From positions 32,012,900 to 32,076,899 of the forward strand of contig CM057149.1 of NCBI GenBank assembly GCA_029964075.1: a stretch of 64,000 nt of DNA, read 5' to 3'. Shown one piece after another: positions 1-10,689 of the stretch. The first letter of the stretch is position 1. Every line of letters begins with the position of its first letter. This DNA is from Patiria pectinifera. Taxonomy: Eukaryota > Echinodermata > Asteroidea > Valvatida > Asterinidae. Under the pieces are notes generated by a model. That model ran no database searches. It was not told the DNA's origin and saw nothing but the letters and a program-made list of their open reading frames with translations. Both the position numbers and the translations under genes were made by a program.

Positions 1-249
1 CCAGATTGTTACTGTCCACTTCGTCAAGGAACAGTGTTGGTATAGCACGCCATTGGCAAAACATACAGCAGTTGAAATTTTGTTTCAGGCTCCAAGTCAA
101 ACTGTGGACTCAAGGTTCTTAGCCGAAAAAACCCTTGTTCATCACGAACTGTAGATACAGCTTTTCCCTATTATATCCTGAGTACGTGGTACAGAAATAT
201 ATTACAGATAGGCAAAAGTTGCAAGTTGTTCACAGTGACACGGCAGAAG
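1..249. other. Upstream flank of the GPCR gene
   Basis: No coding feature, tRNA or inverted repeat is seen here. It should hold the promoter or 5' UTR of the GPCR, but no TATA box or other clear core element stands out. Confidence 0.4.
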
Positions 250-1284
250 ATGGATGCTGCGACTATCACACTAATTCTGAAGATCATCATCGGAGTCGTG
301 GGGATCTTTGGTAACACCGTCGTCTGCGTTGTCATCGCTAAAGTGCCGGCGATGAGAACCCTGACCAACGCCTTCATCTTCAACCAGGCTGTCATCGATT
401 TCCTGGGGTCCTTATTTATGATTCTGCAAAACAACCTTCAAATACCGCCGGCAGTGAGCTCCAATTCAGCTGTGGCATTCCTCCAATGCTTTGTATGGAG
501 ATCCGCGATCATTTTGTGGATCTTTTTCGTCGCCTCTACACTCAACCTGGTAGTGCTGACGACAGAGCGCTACGTTGCCATTGTATACCCGTTCAAGTAC
601 CTGACGTATTTCGACAGAAAGCGAGCAACAGCCATGCTGGTTACAGTGTGGGTACTTGCTTTTGTTTATAAGAGTAACAATGTTTTTCTCTATGAGATCC
701 AGGACCGAACTTGTAAATTTGCCGATTTGTCGAGAGATGCCAGCGTAGCAATTGGAACTATTACGTTCCTCATTGAGTATCTGATCCCGTTGATCTATAT
801 GACTTTCTGCTACGTCCACATCATCCTTCAGCTGAAGAGCGCCTCGTCTACCGTCCACCCCGAGCCATCCACCAGTCAGCAAGGGCAGAACAGCATGAGT
901 GGCTCCCTGCTTCGCGCCCGACGTAACACGCTGAAGACCCTCTTCATCGTCTTCGTGACGTACACCATCTGCTGGACGCCCAATCAGATCGCCTTCTTCA
1001 TGTTCAATTTTGGGCTGCCGTTGAATTTCCAGGGGGCCTTCTACTACATCTCTGTGATCTTTGTACAGCTGAACAGCTGCGTCAATCCCATCATCTACGC
1101 CTTGAAGTACAAACAGTTTCAGAATGGGTTGAGAGTTCTGCTCAAACCGTGTTTTCCCAACCTTGCAAAGAGACACGACCAGGAATCGTTGCCGAACATT
1201 TCGTCCAGAGTACAGCCAACAGCATCCCAAGCCCAACCAAATATTGAGCACGAGCCAGAGAAGAGCCCTTTAACGATGACTTGA
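250..1284 (+). CDS. Class A (rhodopsin-family) G protein-coupled receptor, peptide-receptor-like, single exon
   Basis: This intact 344-residue reading frame starts at the ATG at 250, the first in-frame ATG. It shows the seven-helix signature of a rhodopsin-type receptor at the plasma membrane. N22 lies in helix 1, D50 in helix 2, the E106-R107-Y108 variant of DRY ends helix 3, W134 is in helix 4, P180 in helix 5, C241-W-T-P244 in helix 6, and N279-P-I-I-Y283 in helix 7. C80 and C155 can form the usual disulfide from helix 3 to loop 2. Loop 3 (about 196-226) is rich in Ser, Gln and basic residues, and C301 is a candidate palmitoylation site. The extracellular N-terminus is only about 6-10 residues, which suits a small-peptide or orphan receptor. 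Overall wording resembles the galanin/somatostatin-like receptors expanded in marine invertebrates. That placement is inference and the ligand is unknown. The spacing from C80 to R107 is 27 residues instead of the common 25. No intron is needed. Confidence 0.9.
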   Translation: MDAATITLILKIIIGVVGIFGNTVVCVVIAKVPAMRTLTNAFIFNQAVIDFLGSLFMILQNNLQIPPAVSSNSAVAFLQCFVWRSAIILWIFFVASTLNLVVLTTERYVAIVYPFKYLTYFDRKRATAMLVTVWVLAFVYKSNNVFLYEIQDRTCKFADLSRDASVAIGTITFLIEYLIPLIYMTFCYVHIILQLKSASSTVHPEPSTSQQGQNSMSGSLLRARRNTLKTLFIVFVTYTICWTPNQIAFFMFNFGLPLNFQGAFYYISVIFVQLNSCVNPIIYALKYKQFQNGLRVLLKPCFPNLAKRHDQESLPNISSRVQPTASQAQPNIEHEPEKSPLTMT

Positions 1285-2096
1285 GAACTGAAGATGCTGA
1301 AGATCCTGTCCTGGATTCAAGTATAAGAGAAACGGTAATTCTGCAAACTTTGCACCAAAGTATTAAACACATTCCATCACTGAGTCAAGGCTAGAAACTC
1401 TTTGTGAAAGTTTGTAGTTTCGATTATACGTTGCACCAGTCTGTTTCTGCAGGACACAAATTACACGTGTAATTAGAGACGTAACTGTACAAGAAAGTGA
1501 TAACTGGAAGTACATTCTACTTTCGTCAATGCATAATTTTAAATGTATTCAAACACCAATGAGAATATTCGAAAGTTTCAGAAAGCTGTTTTGTGCATGC
1601 GGTTTTGTCAAAACGTATCAGTGTGTCTATTCAAAAAGTTACAAATTGTAGTGTTGACATACAGTGTGGTACAGGCGTGGCTAGCCACCCTTCCACATTT
1701 GAAAAAAGAAACCCACTAAACATTCTTTCCAGAAATAACGTCATTCAAATTCTCAGTTCAACAACTCTGAGATCATTATTAATTTAAGTCTGAGCCACAG
1801 CCTCTTAAAAGTCCTAAATCCGGCAGTGTGCAAGTCATGCTAAAGTGATTTGACGGTTGCTTAAGATCCTGTCCTGGATTCAAGTATCCTGTTCTGGATA
1901 CATGAGAAGGCATACGTGATCATTGCTCACCCGTGTAATTTGTAACGTAACTTGTGATTGTCTTGCGATTGACTTGTGAGTGACTCTCATACAACTGTGC
2001 CAGAAATCCTTAATCGTATATGATAGAATATTGATGAATGTTGTTTTTCTCTTCCGAGTACTACTTCCCATTGTAAAGTGCTGAAGACACGCTCTG
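1285..2096. other. 3' flank of the GPCR with a short internal duplication
   Basis: No gene is seen. An ATTAAA near 1362 could be a poly(A) signal. The phrase AAGATCCTGTCCTGGATTCA occurs near 1302 and again near 1864, and a nearby GTGTAATTxGxxACGTAACT phrase also recurs (about 1468 and 1932). This suggests an old duplication with an offset of about 0.5 kb. A degraded third echo lies near 2518. Confidence 0.4.
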
Positions 2097-2100
2097 TTAA

Positions 2101-2514
2101 CCCTAAAATGGTCGGGGGGCCTCTCGACTTTTTTCGCGATAGCCTTGAAAAAAACTTTTTTCGCGACCCGAGCTGTTATGACTTATTGACCTTGCCCATC
2201 TTTTGATACCAAAAATATAAAAATCGGACTACGGGTTGTCGCGTAGCGAAAATTTTTCCCTTTTCCCATTTACATCGAGTACACAGAGCAGAATTACCAT
2301 TCTTACATACGAATAATTAATTAGCCATAATTCAAAAACCCTTTGACCTATAGTCATGAAATGTATTGGGTATGTTCATGATGAGCTGTTCTATGCATAT
2401 ACGTAGTTTCAAAAAATTTCGTCCCTCAATGGCCGAGATCTTAGGGGAAAGGGTGGCGAAATCCGCCCCCGCCCCCCGGCTGAGAAATGGTCACAATAAC
2501 CCAGCCCTTTAGGG
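2101..2514. mobile_element. piggyBac-like MITE
   Basis: The element is bounded by TTAA on both sides (2097-2100 and 2515-2518). Its ends are inverted: CCCTAAA on the left and TTTAGGG on the right. TTAA target duplication with CCCT...AGGG termini is the hallmark of piggyBac transposons. At 414 bp with no reading frame it can only be a non-autonomous copy moved by a transposase encoded elsewhere. G-rich and C-rich blocks just inside the two ends (near 2113 and 2467) extend the symmetry. Confidence 0.7.
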
Positions 2515-2632
2515 TTAAGATGGTCCTGGATTTCGTTATCCTGTACTTGGACAGGACTAGGACAATGGCTGACATGACATCGGTGAATGTGGAAATCAAA
2601 ACTCACCGTGCCTCCGTTAACGGCGTCGATCA

Positions 2633-2844
2633 CTCTCTAAATTCCAAAGAGTGAAAATTCACTCCATTCGAGTGAAGATTCACTCCCACAGTCGAAAACT
2701 AGGGACTAGACGTTTTAGAGTGAAATTCCTTCAATCGAAATGATGGAGTTTTCACTCGAGCTTCAGACGTTTTCAATCTCAAATGAGAGTCATTTTCACT
2801 CTAAAACGTCTAGTCCCTAATTCCACTCTTTGGAATTTAGAGAG
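2633..2844. mobile_element. Palindromic foldback MITE
   Basis: The terminal 21 bases (2633-2653) are the reverse complement of 2824-2844. A second inverted pair lies inside (about 2698-2724 against 2793-2819). No coding capacity. The transposon superfamily is not assigned because no clear target duplication was found. Confidence 0.7.
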
Positions 2845-3236
2845 CACACTCTTCCTGCCACTCAAGTGAACAATCTGGTCAGTTGTGAGTTGTTCCTCCT
2901 TAACAAAAAAATACAAATCAACAGTTCAAAATAAAAATGAATTAGGGATATGGAGTTACAATTGAACAATGAGCTAAGCCAAGTTTTAGATTTTACACTA
3001 CCTGAACTTGGTTTATTATCTAAAACGGTAAGCTGAGATAACAATACAAGGAACACATTTCAGGCTGATGGAATATTGTACAGGAAAGGCGTCCGGGAAA
3101 TGCAAATCATAATGTTTTAAGGACAATCTGATCCTGTTCCTGACAAATTTGTCTTGTAATTGTTTCCAACATTCCTCTGTAGGCCTTTATCAAATCAGAA
3201 CATTTTTTTTAACTGGACAGCCATTTTTTTTCTCAC

Positions 3237-3426
3237 AGTATATCCAGCTCGGTACAGGCAGAATTCGCTGGAAGCACTGCCGTCAATAAAGCCGATTATC
3301 TTGCCGGTGATGTTGGACCTGTCGAACCCCCGTGGGTTGCCGCGCTTCACGTGGTAAACGTTCGGGGTGCGCTTACGGAACGGCTTGCTGACACGGACGC
3401 CGTCCACTCGAAGGTTGCGGACCAGC
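3237..3426 (-). pseudogene. Gene A exon 5 relic
   Basis: The first part still reads in the expected frame as the family motif G-W-x-A-T-x-E. After a four-base deletion the conserved stretch V-K-R-G-N-P-R-G-F and I-I-G-F-I-D-G continues in another frame. Acceptor TGTAG and donor GTGAGA are kept. The arginine of T-Y-E-R is replaced by tryptophan, so even a frame repair would leave the ligand site altered. Confidence 0.75.
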
Positions 3427-3613
3427 CTACAGAAGGATGGTGACATTCCGGAGACAAATTTTGCTAGGTCAATTAATACAAACTAAGCAGTTTATGCACT
3501 TTGTGATTGTGGTATCCAGTATAATTCCATGAAAATAATTATAGGCTAATTTTCGATCACTGTCGTGTCCGGTTAAATATATTACGAATGTATGAAATCG
3601 ACCTTAAAGCTAT
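3427..3613. other. No recognisable feature
   Basis: AT-rich sequence upstream (in gene A orientation) of the exon 5 relic. Nothing coding is seen. Confidence 0.3.
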
Positions 3614-4054
3614 ATTCATAAATACCTCAGACAGTTTAGCTATTCGTATTGGTCGAGAGCCCGTCACGTGGCCGGTCTTAAACGGATGATAAAGACATGG
3701 CTAGCTGGTCTTAAACACTTTTCCAGTGTCACAATAAAATGTGGACTCCTAAAAATCCAGTGCCTCTTACCGTTTCATTGGTTGAACGTTCACAATCCTC
3801 ACGTAGGCATGCGCAACACTACCAGTGAGTCAGAATTTTATAGTTCAAAATTCCAAACGCAACGCCCCAGGTGCGTTCTGCCACGCGCGCGTCAATCGCC
3901 ATAAAAGGGTTGTTTACATCTTACTCGCCATCTGAACACTCCATTATTTTGCCAGAGGGATGTTTCAAAAAGCATGAAGTGAACTTGTTGAACAAAATTG
4001 GGATTTTTTGACCGAATTATTTGATATTTTTTAACCGAAAAGGTATTTATGAAT
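3614..4054. mobile_element. TIR element, left part of composite unit 1
   Basis: A perfect 14-bp inverted repeat bounds it (3614-3627 and 4041-4054). Near the left end lie a CCAAT-type ATTGGTCGAGA and a CACGTGGCCGGTC block, shared with the element at 7683. Immediately after the right end a long hairpin begins. No transposase is encoded. Confidence 0.6.
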
Positions 4055-4219
4055 GGGAATAAATATGTGCTCGGTCGGTATTTATCACTCTGTTTAAGAC
4101 CGCTTAGAGTCTGGGTGCTGATAAATACCCTCGCCTCCGGCTCGGGTATTTATCAGCACCCAGACTCTAAGTGGTCTTAAACAGAGTGATAAAAACCTCT
4201 CGAGCACACATTTATTCCC
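4055..4219. repeat. Long hairpin H1 with CTCG...CTCG apex
   Basis: Two arms of about 74 bp pair across 4055-4219, starting GGGAATAAATxTGTGCTCG and ending in its complement. The apex, 4128-4146, is CCCTCG-CCTCCGG-CTCGGG. The hairpin abuts the TIR element at 3614-4054. Confidence 0.75.
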
Positions 4220-4375
4220 TTAGTCCATCATTTGCAGCTATCCAAAAAGTAACTGACGTATTTATTGTTGAAAAACGTGCTTGGTTGAAAGATAGTAAGG
4301 GAACTAAACTCCCTGTGAAATTATTCTTTCTGGCAAGCTGTCATTTTGATGAAATCAACGAAAGAAGGCTTTCCA

Positions 4376-4399
4376 ACGGTGCGTCTTAAGACGCACCGT
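4376..4399. repeat. Perfect 24-bp palindrome
   Basis: The half-site ACGGTGCGTCTT is followed directly by its exact reverse complement. It could be a dimeric protein-binding site or a transposon end. A GC-rich stretch with several GCGCGC blocks follows up to about 4560. Confidence 0.6.
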
Positions 4400-4664
4400 A
4401 GGATATGATTCCGTTAGTAGTTTTTTTTTATTCGGCGAAGCGCGTGTAAGCGTTGGCGCATAACGCACACGCGCGCACGGTAGTTACAGCATAGATATAG
4501 AACTTAAAAAACTAGATCGGACGCGCGTATGATACGCGCGTTTTGACAGGACGCTGCCATTGGTCACGTGAATAGGGTCAAAAATTTAAACGCGCATTTC
4601 TTCGGCATGACGATCACTTGTACTTCACACTGATCTCTATATGGTACTTCATCACTGCTTGAAA

Positions 4665-5420
4665 ATGGTGGCAATCTGTGCGGCAGCAAAGTTCAACTAA
4701 GACGGAGAAAGGGACCCGGAGGACAGTCTCTCAAGAAGTTAACATCATGTGTGAGTAACTTAATTCTTAGAATTTATCTCTTGAGAGTACATTTCGAACA
4801 AGACAGCTTTTATAAAAATTAACTCAATATAGGCTACGTTACGCTATGCCAAATGGGCATAAATCACAGGAATGGGTGTGGAGAAAAATCCCCCATGTGT
4901 GATCCAAAGGATCCTCCAAATTTTGTAATAACCGCGCAGGGCCTACTTAAAATATTTTCAGTGTTTTGTTTTAAAAGTTAAGATGGTACTCCTGATCCTG
5001 AGCATCGAATAACAATTACTATTTCTGGCCTAACATCACCCTCCCCTCTCCTGCTTTTCAATAATAGTCCGAACGAGGATTGCGGGGGAACGAGGATTGG
5101 GAGTAACTTTTTGTTGTGGGATGTGGGTGATTAAAGAAATGCACCATTCTCCTAGAAATATTCCAAATGGCAGCAAATGGAATCCAACAAAGCACGATCG
5201 TCTTTGCAGCGACCATTTCCCTGCAGAGTGGTTCAAGGTGGAATGGGGGAAAAACACGTCCGCTTGTCGACGCCATACCGTCAATCTTTGAAGACTACCA
5301 GAAATGGATCTACCCTCGGAAGTAGCAGGAAGGCTATATAATCCAAGCTTGAACAGGAAAACAGACAACTCCAGCAGGAAAATCGACGATCATGTCGAAA
5401 AAGATCTTATCATCCGTCAG
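4665..5420 (+). pseudogene. THAP-domain gene relic
   Basis: A segment at 5120-5230 encodes W-V-I-K-E-M ... W-N-P-T-K-H-D-R-L-C-S-D-H-F, the C-terminal half of a THAP zinc finger (C2CH type, DNA binding, with a characteristic L-C-S-x-H-F). The closing A-I-P-S-I-F motif is present near 5271-5288 but one frame away. A short Glu/Gln-rich leucine-zipper-like stretch follows near 5350-5390 in a third relation, as often seen after THAP domains. A likely first exon at 4665-4750 reads M-V-A-I-C-A-A-A before an in-frame stop and ends at a GTGAGT donor. Stops and frame changes show a dead copy. It may derive from a P-element-like transposase or from a cellular THAP gene; the sequence cannot decide. Confidence 0.55.
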
Positions 5421-6994
5421 AGAGGTGGTAAAAGGCCTGTAAGAGGAGCAACTTGTTACTCCAGAGACGGCCGACTAGATGGAAACACAGTTTCCTATTC
5501 TGCAATTGGAAGTCACTTTGCTGGAGCTAGGAAAACTGCGCCTTGCTCAACGAATCACAATCATAGTGAACAGATGAAAAAGTTTGCACTGCTCGACAAA
5601 AGCGTACATCTTCGTCAGAAAGAAGATTGTACTGCAGACTGTGCGTACAGTGAGGAGATAGCTGGCCACGCATGCATAACTGGGCCTCGTGCGTGGACCA
5701 TAGCTAAAATTTAACAAGTTTCGCTTAGTATTTCGTTATCGTCTTATTGTTGCTCCTCAGAAATTGAAAAATTGATTAGCCCTCTGTTTGCGGTCATGCA
5801 TATGAGGAAGATATATTGGATTACTTATTCTGGTTCATAAATTTATGGAAAGCAATACTCACCTGCTGGTAGTTGCATAGGCTAGGCCTTCGCATAAATA
5901 TTCGGATGGTGACAACCAAATGTATTTTTTTTCATGAGCAATGATATTCTTGACATCTTGATTAATGGATGATATGGATATGGAACTGCCATTTCATCAG
6001 ATTATTTATTAGCTACCGAGTAAGTTTTCATAGTGTTTATTACCTAAAAGTTATTTATGTATTCGTTTGTTCAGTACTCACAACAGATGGCCAGAGACTT
6101 GTTTTTGTAGTCATCCATTCATTTCAAATGTAATGTTCCTATTGAGGTTAGCAGTATTAATTGATGGCCCATTGAAAATCATCTGTCAGGTGACATGGCC
6201 ACCATCTGTAAATAAAGCTAGTATTATTATTAAAGCAACGCAATATTTCGAGTGCCCGTTTTTATCGTTGCTCATTTACAAAATGATTTTCTGTTATTTC
6301 ATTTTGATGTTGGTAAAATTAAAAGTTTATGTTTTGTCTGATAGGCAAGTAACGGTTGATTTTTATTGCACATGCACGCCCCTCCACAGCCCTTCACTAA
6401 AATTTTTAAATATTGAGCAAATACATTTGTGTTAGTTTGCTCTGGACCTCTAGTTGCGCATCCAGCCTCCGAAAATCTTCAAGAAGGCGCAAGAATCTTA
6501 CAATGTTGAACAAAATGGGTACTAAAAGTAGAGCACAATGTAAATAAATTTCAGGAGTTAATTAGGTTATTCAGAAGTCCGGAACAACATTACTGGAGTG
6601 TAATTTAATTTAAATTCTTAAAACGGTTTTCAGGGGCAATATCAATGTCATTAAAAGTCATACCTGTAGAATGCAATCCATGTAAATTGTTCTCATCCCA
6701 AAAAGGATAATAATTGTAACACAAATCTCTAAAATCACCAAATTTAAACATTTCACAATAATTTTCTTAAATAATTCAACCGTAATTTAAAACAGTTCTT
6801 ACATTCTACGTTTTCCTCTTCATTGTTCAAAACAATGTCTTTATACACATTTTATCAGATAAGCTGACATTTATTTGGAGATTTTCGCAACGCGCACCAC
6901 CATTTTGAAATGGAAAAAAAAATACGAGGGGAAAATGGCGCAAACTTCGAGGTGACTATCCAGCTTGATAATGCATATTGAATTTTGTTGGATA
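5421..6994. other. AT-rich intergenic sequence
   Basis: Open stretches at 5304-5714 and 6067-6435 show no recognisable domain. The first overlaps the THAP relic in another frame. I see no splice-bounded exon, tRNA or clear inverted repeat. Confidence 0.35.
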
Positions 6995-6999
6995 CATAT

Positions 7000-7500
7000 T
7001 AAAGGGGCACAAGGTCCTGAAATCCTCGAAAATTGCATGTTTTGGATTGTTTACTTAGCCTATTTCAAACATCTGGTTGAAAGGAAACCAACCTAATGTC
7101 TTACCGTTCCCGAGAAAAGACAAAAAAAACCCGCTTGTTTACATCGGACACGACGGAGCACGAATACGTTTTGCGTGTCGTTCCCAGTGTACGATATTCA
7201 ACGTTGTGTGTCTCGGGAACGGCGGTGACCAATCGCCAATGCAAAAGTAATGGTTTCTTCAAGGTCCGCAAAAGACGAACACTTCACGAATGAAATCACA
7301 ACTAGCATCCAAACAGGTCGAATTTATGGGGTCGCAAAAGTGCACCCCGAAATTCGTTCTCGCACGCATAATACAGGAATTACACAAAAACGCCCAGTTT
7401 TGAAAGGATAGATGTGTGGATGTTTATATCCTACTTTTAAATGTTATTTCTGATTGAAATCATTTCGTTCAAAGCTCGTTCCAGGACCAAGTGTCTTTTT
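7000..7500. mobile_element. MITE, copy 1 of the AAAGGGGCAC...GTCCTGAAA family
   Basis: The left end AAAGGGGCACAAGGTCCTGA is mirrored by CCAGGACCAAGTGTCTTTTT near 7480-7500. Its body (about 7015-7430) is clearly related to the copy at 52.06-52.63 kb, including the phrase TTTGGATTGTTTACTTA. The reading frame inside is shared by both copies but looks accidental. Confidence 0.6.
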
Positions 7501-8344
7501 CAAAAATATGGACATAAAAATGCAATTTTGTGCACAAACCTACGGGAATGTAGGTGCGCGTAACGCACGTTTTGCCTCACGCAGACAAATGCGCGTAGAG
7601 CCATGCGGAAACGGGAAAATTTGATTTGTGCACACTCTATGGTGCGTATGCACGCGCTCTCGATCTAGTCTTTTAATTCTATATTAATAAATACCTTGGA
7701 GAGTTGATGGTTTCTGATTGGTCGAGACTCGATCACGTGGCCGGTCATTAACGGTGATAATGGACCGGCTTCAAAGATCAAGCGAATAAATGGCCCCTGA
7801 ACCAGCATTGATCAAGCCCCGTTCAGCCCCATGCAAGCCAATGATTGGTCAAAATATAGTAACAGTCCTGCGGTAGCTTTTAACAATTGAGCACTGCACA
7901 TGCGCTCAACCCCATCGCGTGAGACTGACGCGCGCGTACGCAACACAGTTGCTAGGGATGCGTGCGTGCGCGTGCGTAAGGAAGTTTTGAAACGACATCG
8001 TACAGCAGTGCAGTATATACTGAGGAAGTTTACGACGAAAGCTCAGATCTACGATTTATTTTCTTTGAAACACTTCACCCACCGACATATGTAACTTTCC
8101 TAAACCAAGCATCTTTGTAATTCCGGACACAAGGAATGTGTAAACGAGATTTCAGCTTCCTCCATCAGGTAAAGATATGAAAACATTGTTGTAATTTGTT
8201 TCGCTACGGCAGCAGTTTCTGTTGAGTTTACGTCGTTATAGCTGTTAAGCTAAAATATGGCCCATGAAACATGAACACAAAAAAGTCTGAAAATATCGCC
8301 GGAAAAAAAGTCACAAAATTGGAGCATTTTAACTGTTTATTTCG

Positions 8345-8681
8345 TTTTATACAACACCTGAATAAATCCCCGTCATCTGATTGGTGAATTGTAGATCACG
8401 TGACATATTATTATTCGGTATAATGCACGGTGCGACCATGCGTTATACCCATGCGTTATACCGTTTCACTTTGCGCTTGTTCCATAAAGCGGTATTTGCG
8501 TGCAAAATGCATGCTGGTGTGCGCGTTCAGTGTAGCGCGTATTGTTCCAAAGAGCCAGCGCTACAGCGTTGGGTTCAAACATTTTCGTGAAGGGGTAGTT
8601 CAACATCTTTAAAATCAAAATAAATTGTAGTTTATAATTTACCAATCAAATGACGAGAATTTACTCAGGTGTTGTATAAAA
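8345..8681. mobile_element. Nested TIR element (composite unit 2)
   Basis: TTTTATACAACACCTG at 8345-8360 is exactly inverted at 8666-8681, and the symmetry runs on as AATAAATCCCCGTCATCTGATTGG against its near complement. Each arm thus carries a CCAAT box, and a CACGTGA follows the left one. A GAAGGGGTAGTTC phrase inside recurs in the element at 21868. Confidence 0.65.
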
Positions 8682-8844
8682 CAAATAACGAATGTTTTAC
8701 GTTCGTGCGATGGAAAGAATAATTTCATTCGGTGACAGATTGAATGTTCTATTCCACTCGGCTTCGCCTCGTGGAATAGAACATTCAATCTGTCACCTCA
8801 TGAAATTATTCTTACCATCGCACTCACAAAAATTCGTTATTTGT
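8681..8844. repeat. Long hairpin H2 with CTCG...CTCG apex
   Basis: Arms of about 75 bp run from ACAAATAACGAATxTTT to its complement. The apex at 8754-8774 is CCACTCG-GCTTCGC-CTCGTGG. It abuts the nested TIR element. Confidence 0.75.
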
Positions 8845-8865
8845 ATAATAAAGATATTTATTAAT

Positions 8866-9034
8866 GGGAATAACAGTGTGAGGATCCGGTCTTCACTGCG
8901 TGATAATGACCGGGTGTGGGGGTGACCGCTGTTAATGGACCTCGACTTCGTCTCGGTCCATTAACAGCGGTCACCCCCAAACCCGGTCATTATATTTCAC
9001 GCAGTGAAGACCGGCTCCTCACACTGTTATTCCC
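8866..9034. repeat. Long hairpin H3 with CTCG...CTCG apex
   Basis: Arms of about 75 bp start GGGAATAACAGTGTGAGGA and close with its near complement. The apex at 8937-8959 is GGACCTCG-ACTTCGT-CTCGGTCC. It follows the right end of the 7683-8865 element directly. Confidence 0.75.
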
Positions 9035-9559
9035 TTATTATTATATGGTCGGATCGGTGCGCGCCATCGCGTAGCTGCAATTCGGCTCAGTGAGAACGTG
9101 TCTCGATCGCTGAATTCAGGCCCAATTCAAAACATGATTCAGCAACGTTTGATATGAAATCGCGATACTAGAATGCTGTTTTTCTCGGAATATACAGCTG
9201 AAGCTGAGATGAAACTTCACCAGGTTAGTTGTTCAACACCCTTCTTCAGATTTTGAGTACGTTTGTTTCTTCAAACGAACAAAATGCACAAATTACAAAT
9301 GATGGACTATACCTTTAACATTTAAAGACGTTTTCGTGACAGCACTTCAAAATTATACTTTTGAATATTTGAAAATATTCTATTAAGAAATAGTTTTTAA
9401 AAAAAGGTGAATGTATTCAATAAAGAGGACATTTATAATAGGTACATTTTGCTGATATGTTTGTATTGGTTTCACAAGAGCAAAAACATGAGAACATCTC
9501 AGAGAATGATCTTCATCGTGCCTAAGCAAGAGAGTGACGGGCTTGGATATATAGCTCAC

Positions 9560-9690
9560 CAGTGCACGCATTGTATACCATCGACCTATCAGTCCCTTTC
9601 CTGGGTGTGGCAACTCACCCACTTCCGAGCTGTAGCAGTTTTCGTAGATGTCCCACATCAGCCGGCAATTCTTATTGGCCAAATTGCACA
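9560..9690 (-). pseudogene. Gene A exon 4 relic
   Basis: Encodes V-C-N-L-A-N-K-N-C-R-L-M-W-D and Y-E-N-C-Y, matching exon 4 of the intact paralogues, with acceptor CTTCAG and donor GTGAGC. Two bases are inserted after R-W-Y (plus-strand 9573-9576), so the conserved C-T-G end falls out of frame. Confidence 0.8.
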
Positions 9691-9828
9691 CTGAAGAGAA
9701 ACCGATTATCTCGACAATAGGATTATTTGATTTTCATTCGTTTCATTCATTTCAAATAATAACACCACTTACAATCTAAAGAATAACGTTCAAAAAGCTA
9801 ATACCTGTGGATAACCTCAGTGGGTATA

Positions 9829-10670
9829 CAGGGTGTCTCAAAAAAGGGTAACCCTACTTGAAAGGGTTATTATGGCCAGACTTGGTGTCTTCAAGCAAAA
9901 CGCATGGTATCATCTTAAAGCTGAAGCTGTGCGTTTTTTCAATGATACATTGGGTTACATTCCAGAGTCACGCATCACGGAGCACCATTGTCTTGAAGTT
10001 GTGGCTCAAAAATGCAGTTGGTTCACTTTTGAACCCATGTCATTCTAGCCTTCAGACAGTGTGTAAACCTCAGGTTGTCACAATGGTTCAGCTAACAGCA
10101 GAACAGAGAGTCTCCGTGGTCAAGAATTTGCATGGACCAAGAAGTTTGCAGGCTTCACAGCACAGGATGCATTTGAAGAAGAATTCCCGGACTGAGAACC
10201 ACCACCAAAGAAAACAATCTGGGCCAATGTGAGAAGGTATGAAGCACATGGAACCAGCCTCAACCACAACAAAGGACGTCCAGGAAGGCCAAGGACAGCG
10301 AGATCTCAGGAAAACATTGCTCCGTCCGACAGCGGAGGGAGGGTCTTGGCCAATGTAAGAACTTGACCAGAAACTTCTGCTGCTGTTAAGTGTTTTACTT
10401 ATGATCATGAATAAAATCCATGAATAAAATCCATGAATAGAAAAAAATTAACCTGTATCGATTTTGTTCAGCAGGAAAGTGAACCAACTGCATTTTTGCG
10501 CCACAACTTCAAGACAATGGTGCTCCATGATGCGTGACTCTGGAATGTAACCCAAGGTATCATTGAAAGCTCATGGCTTCAGCTTTAAGATGATACCATC
10601 TTATTTGTACACAAATACTCTGGCCATAATAACCCTTTCAAGTAGGGTTACCTTTTTTTGATACACCCTG
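9829..10670 (+). mobile_element. Tc1/mariner-like element with long terminal inverted repeats and broken transposase
   Basis: The element starts CAGGGTGTCTCAAAAAA after TA (9827-9828) and ends TTTGATACACCCTG before TA (10671-10672). The inverted repeats are about 200 bp long, from 9829 to about 10030 against about 10470 to 10670. Between them the plus strand keeps pieces of an N-terminal helix-turn-helix transposase segment: M-V-Q-L-T-A-E-Q-R-V at 10083, and G-R-P-G-R-P-R-T-A-R near 10275 in another frame. That G-R-P-x-R-P/T-A-R linker is typical of mariner-type transposases. No catalytic DDE/D core remains, so this copy is defective. It sits in the former intron between exons 4 and 2 of pseudogene A. 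Confidence 0.7.
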
Positions 10671-10689
10671 TATATATGTTATATACATA

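Larger units (their letters stand above)
7683..8865. mobile_element. TIR element of composite unit 3, with a nested element
   Basis: ATTAATAAATACCTT at 7683-7697 is mirrored at 8851-8865 with one mismatch. The left side carries the same ATTGGTCGAGACTCGATCAC and CACGTGGCCGGTC blocks as the 3614 element. A second TIR element plus hairpin (8345-8844) sits inside it. Confidence 0.55.

Noticed and set aside
466..1251. 261-codon open frame on the minus strand inside the GPCR
   Set aside because: It is the antisense shadow of a clearly conserved seven-helix protein and shows no domain of its own.
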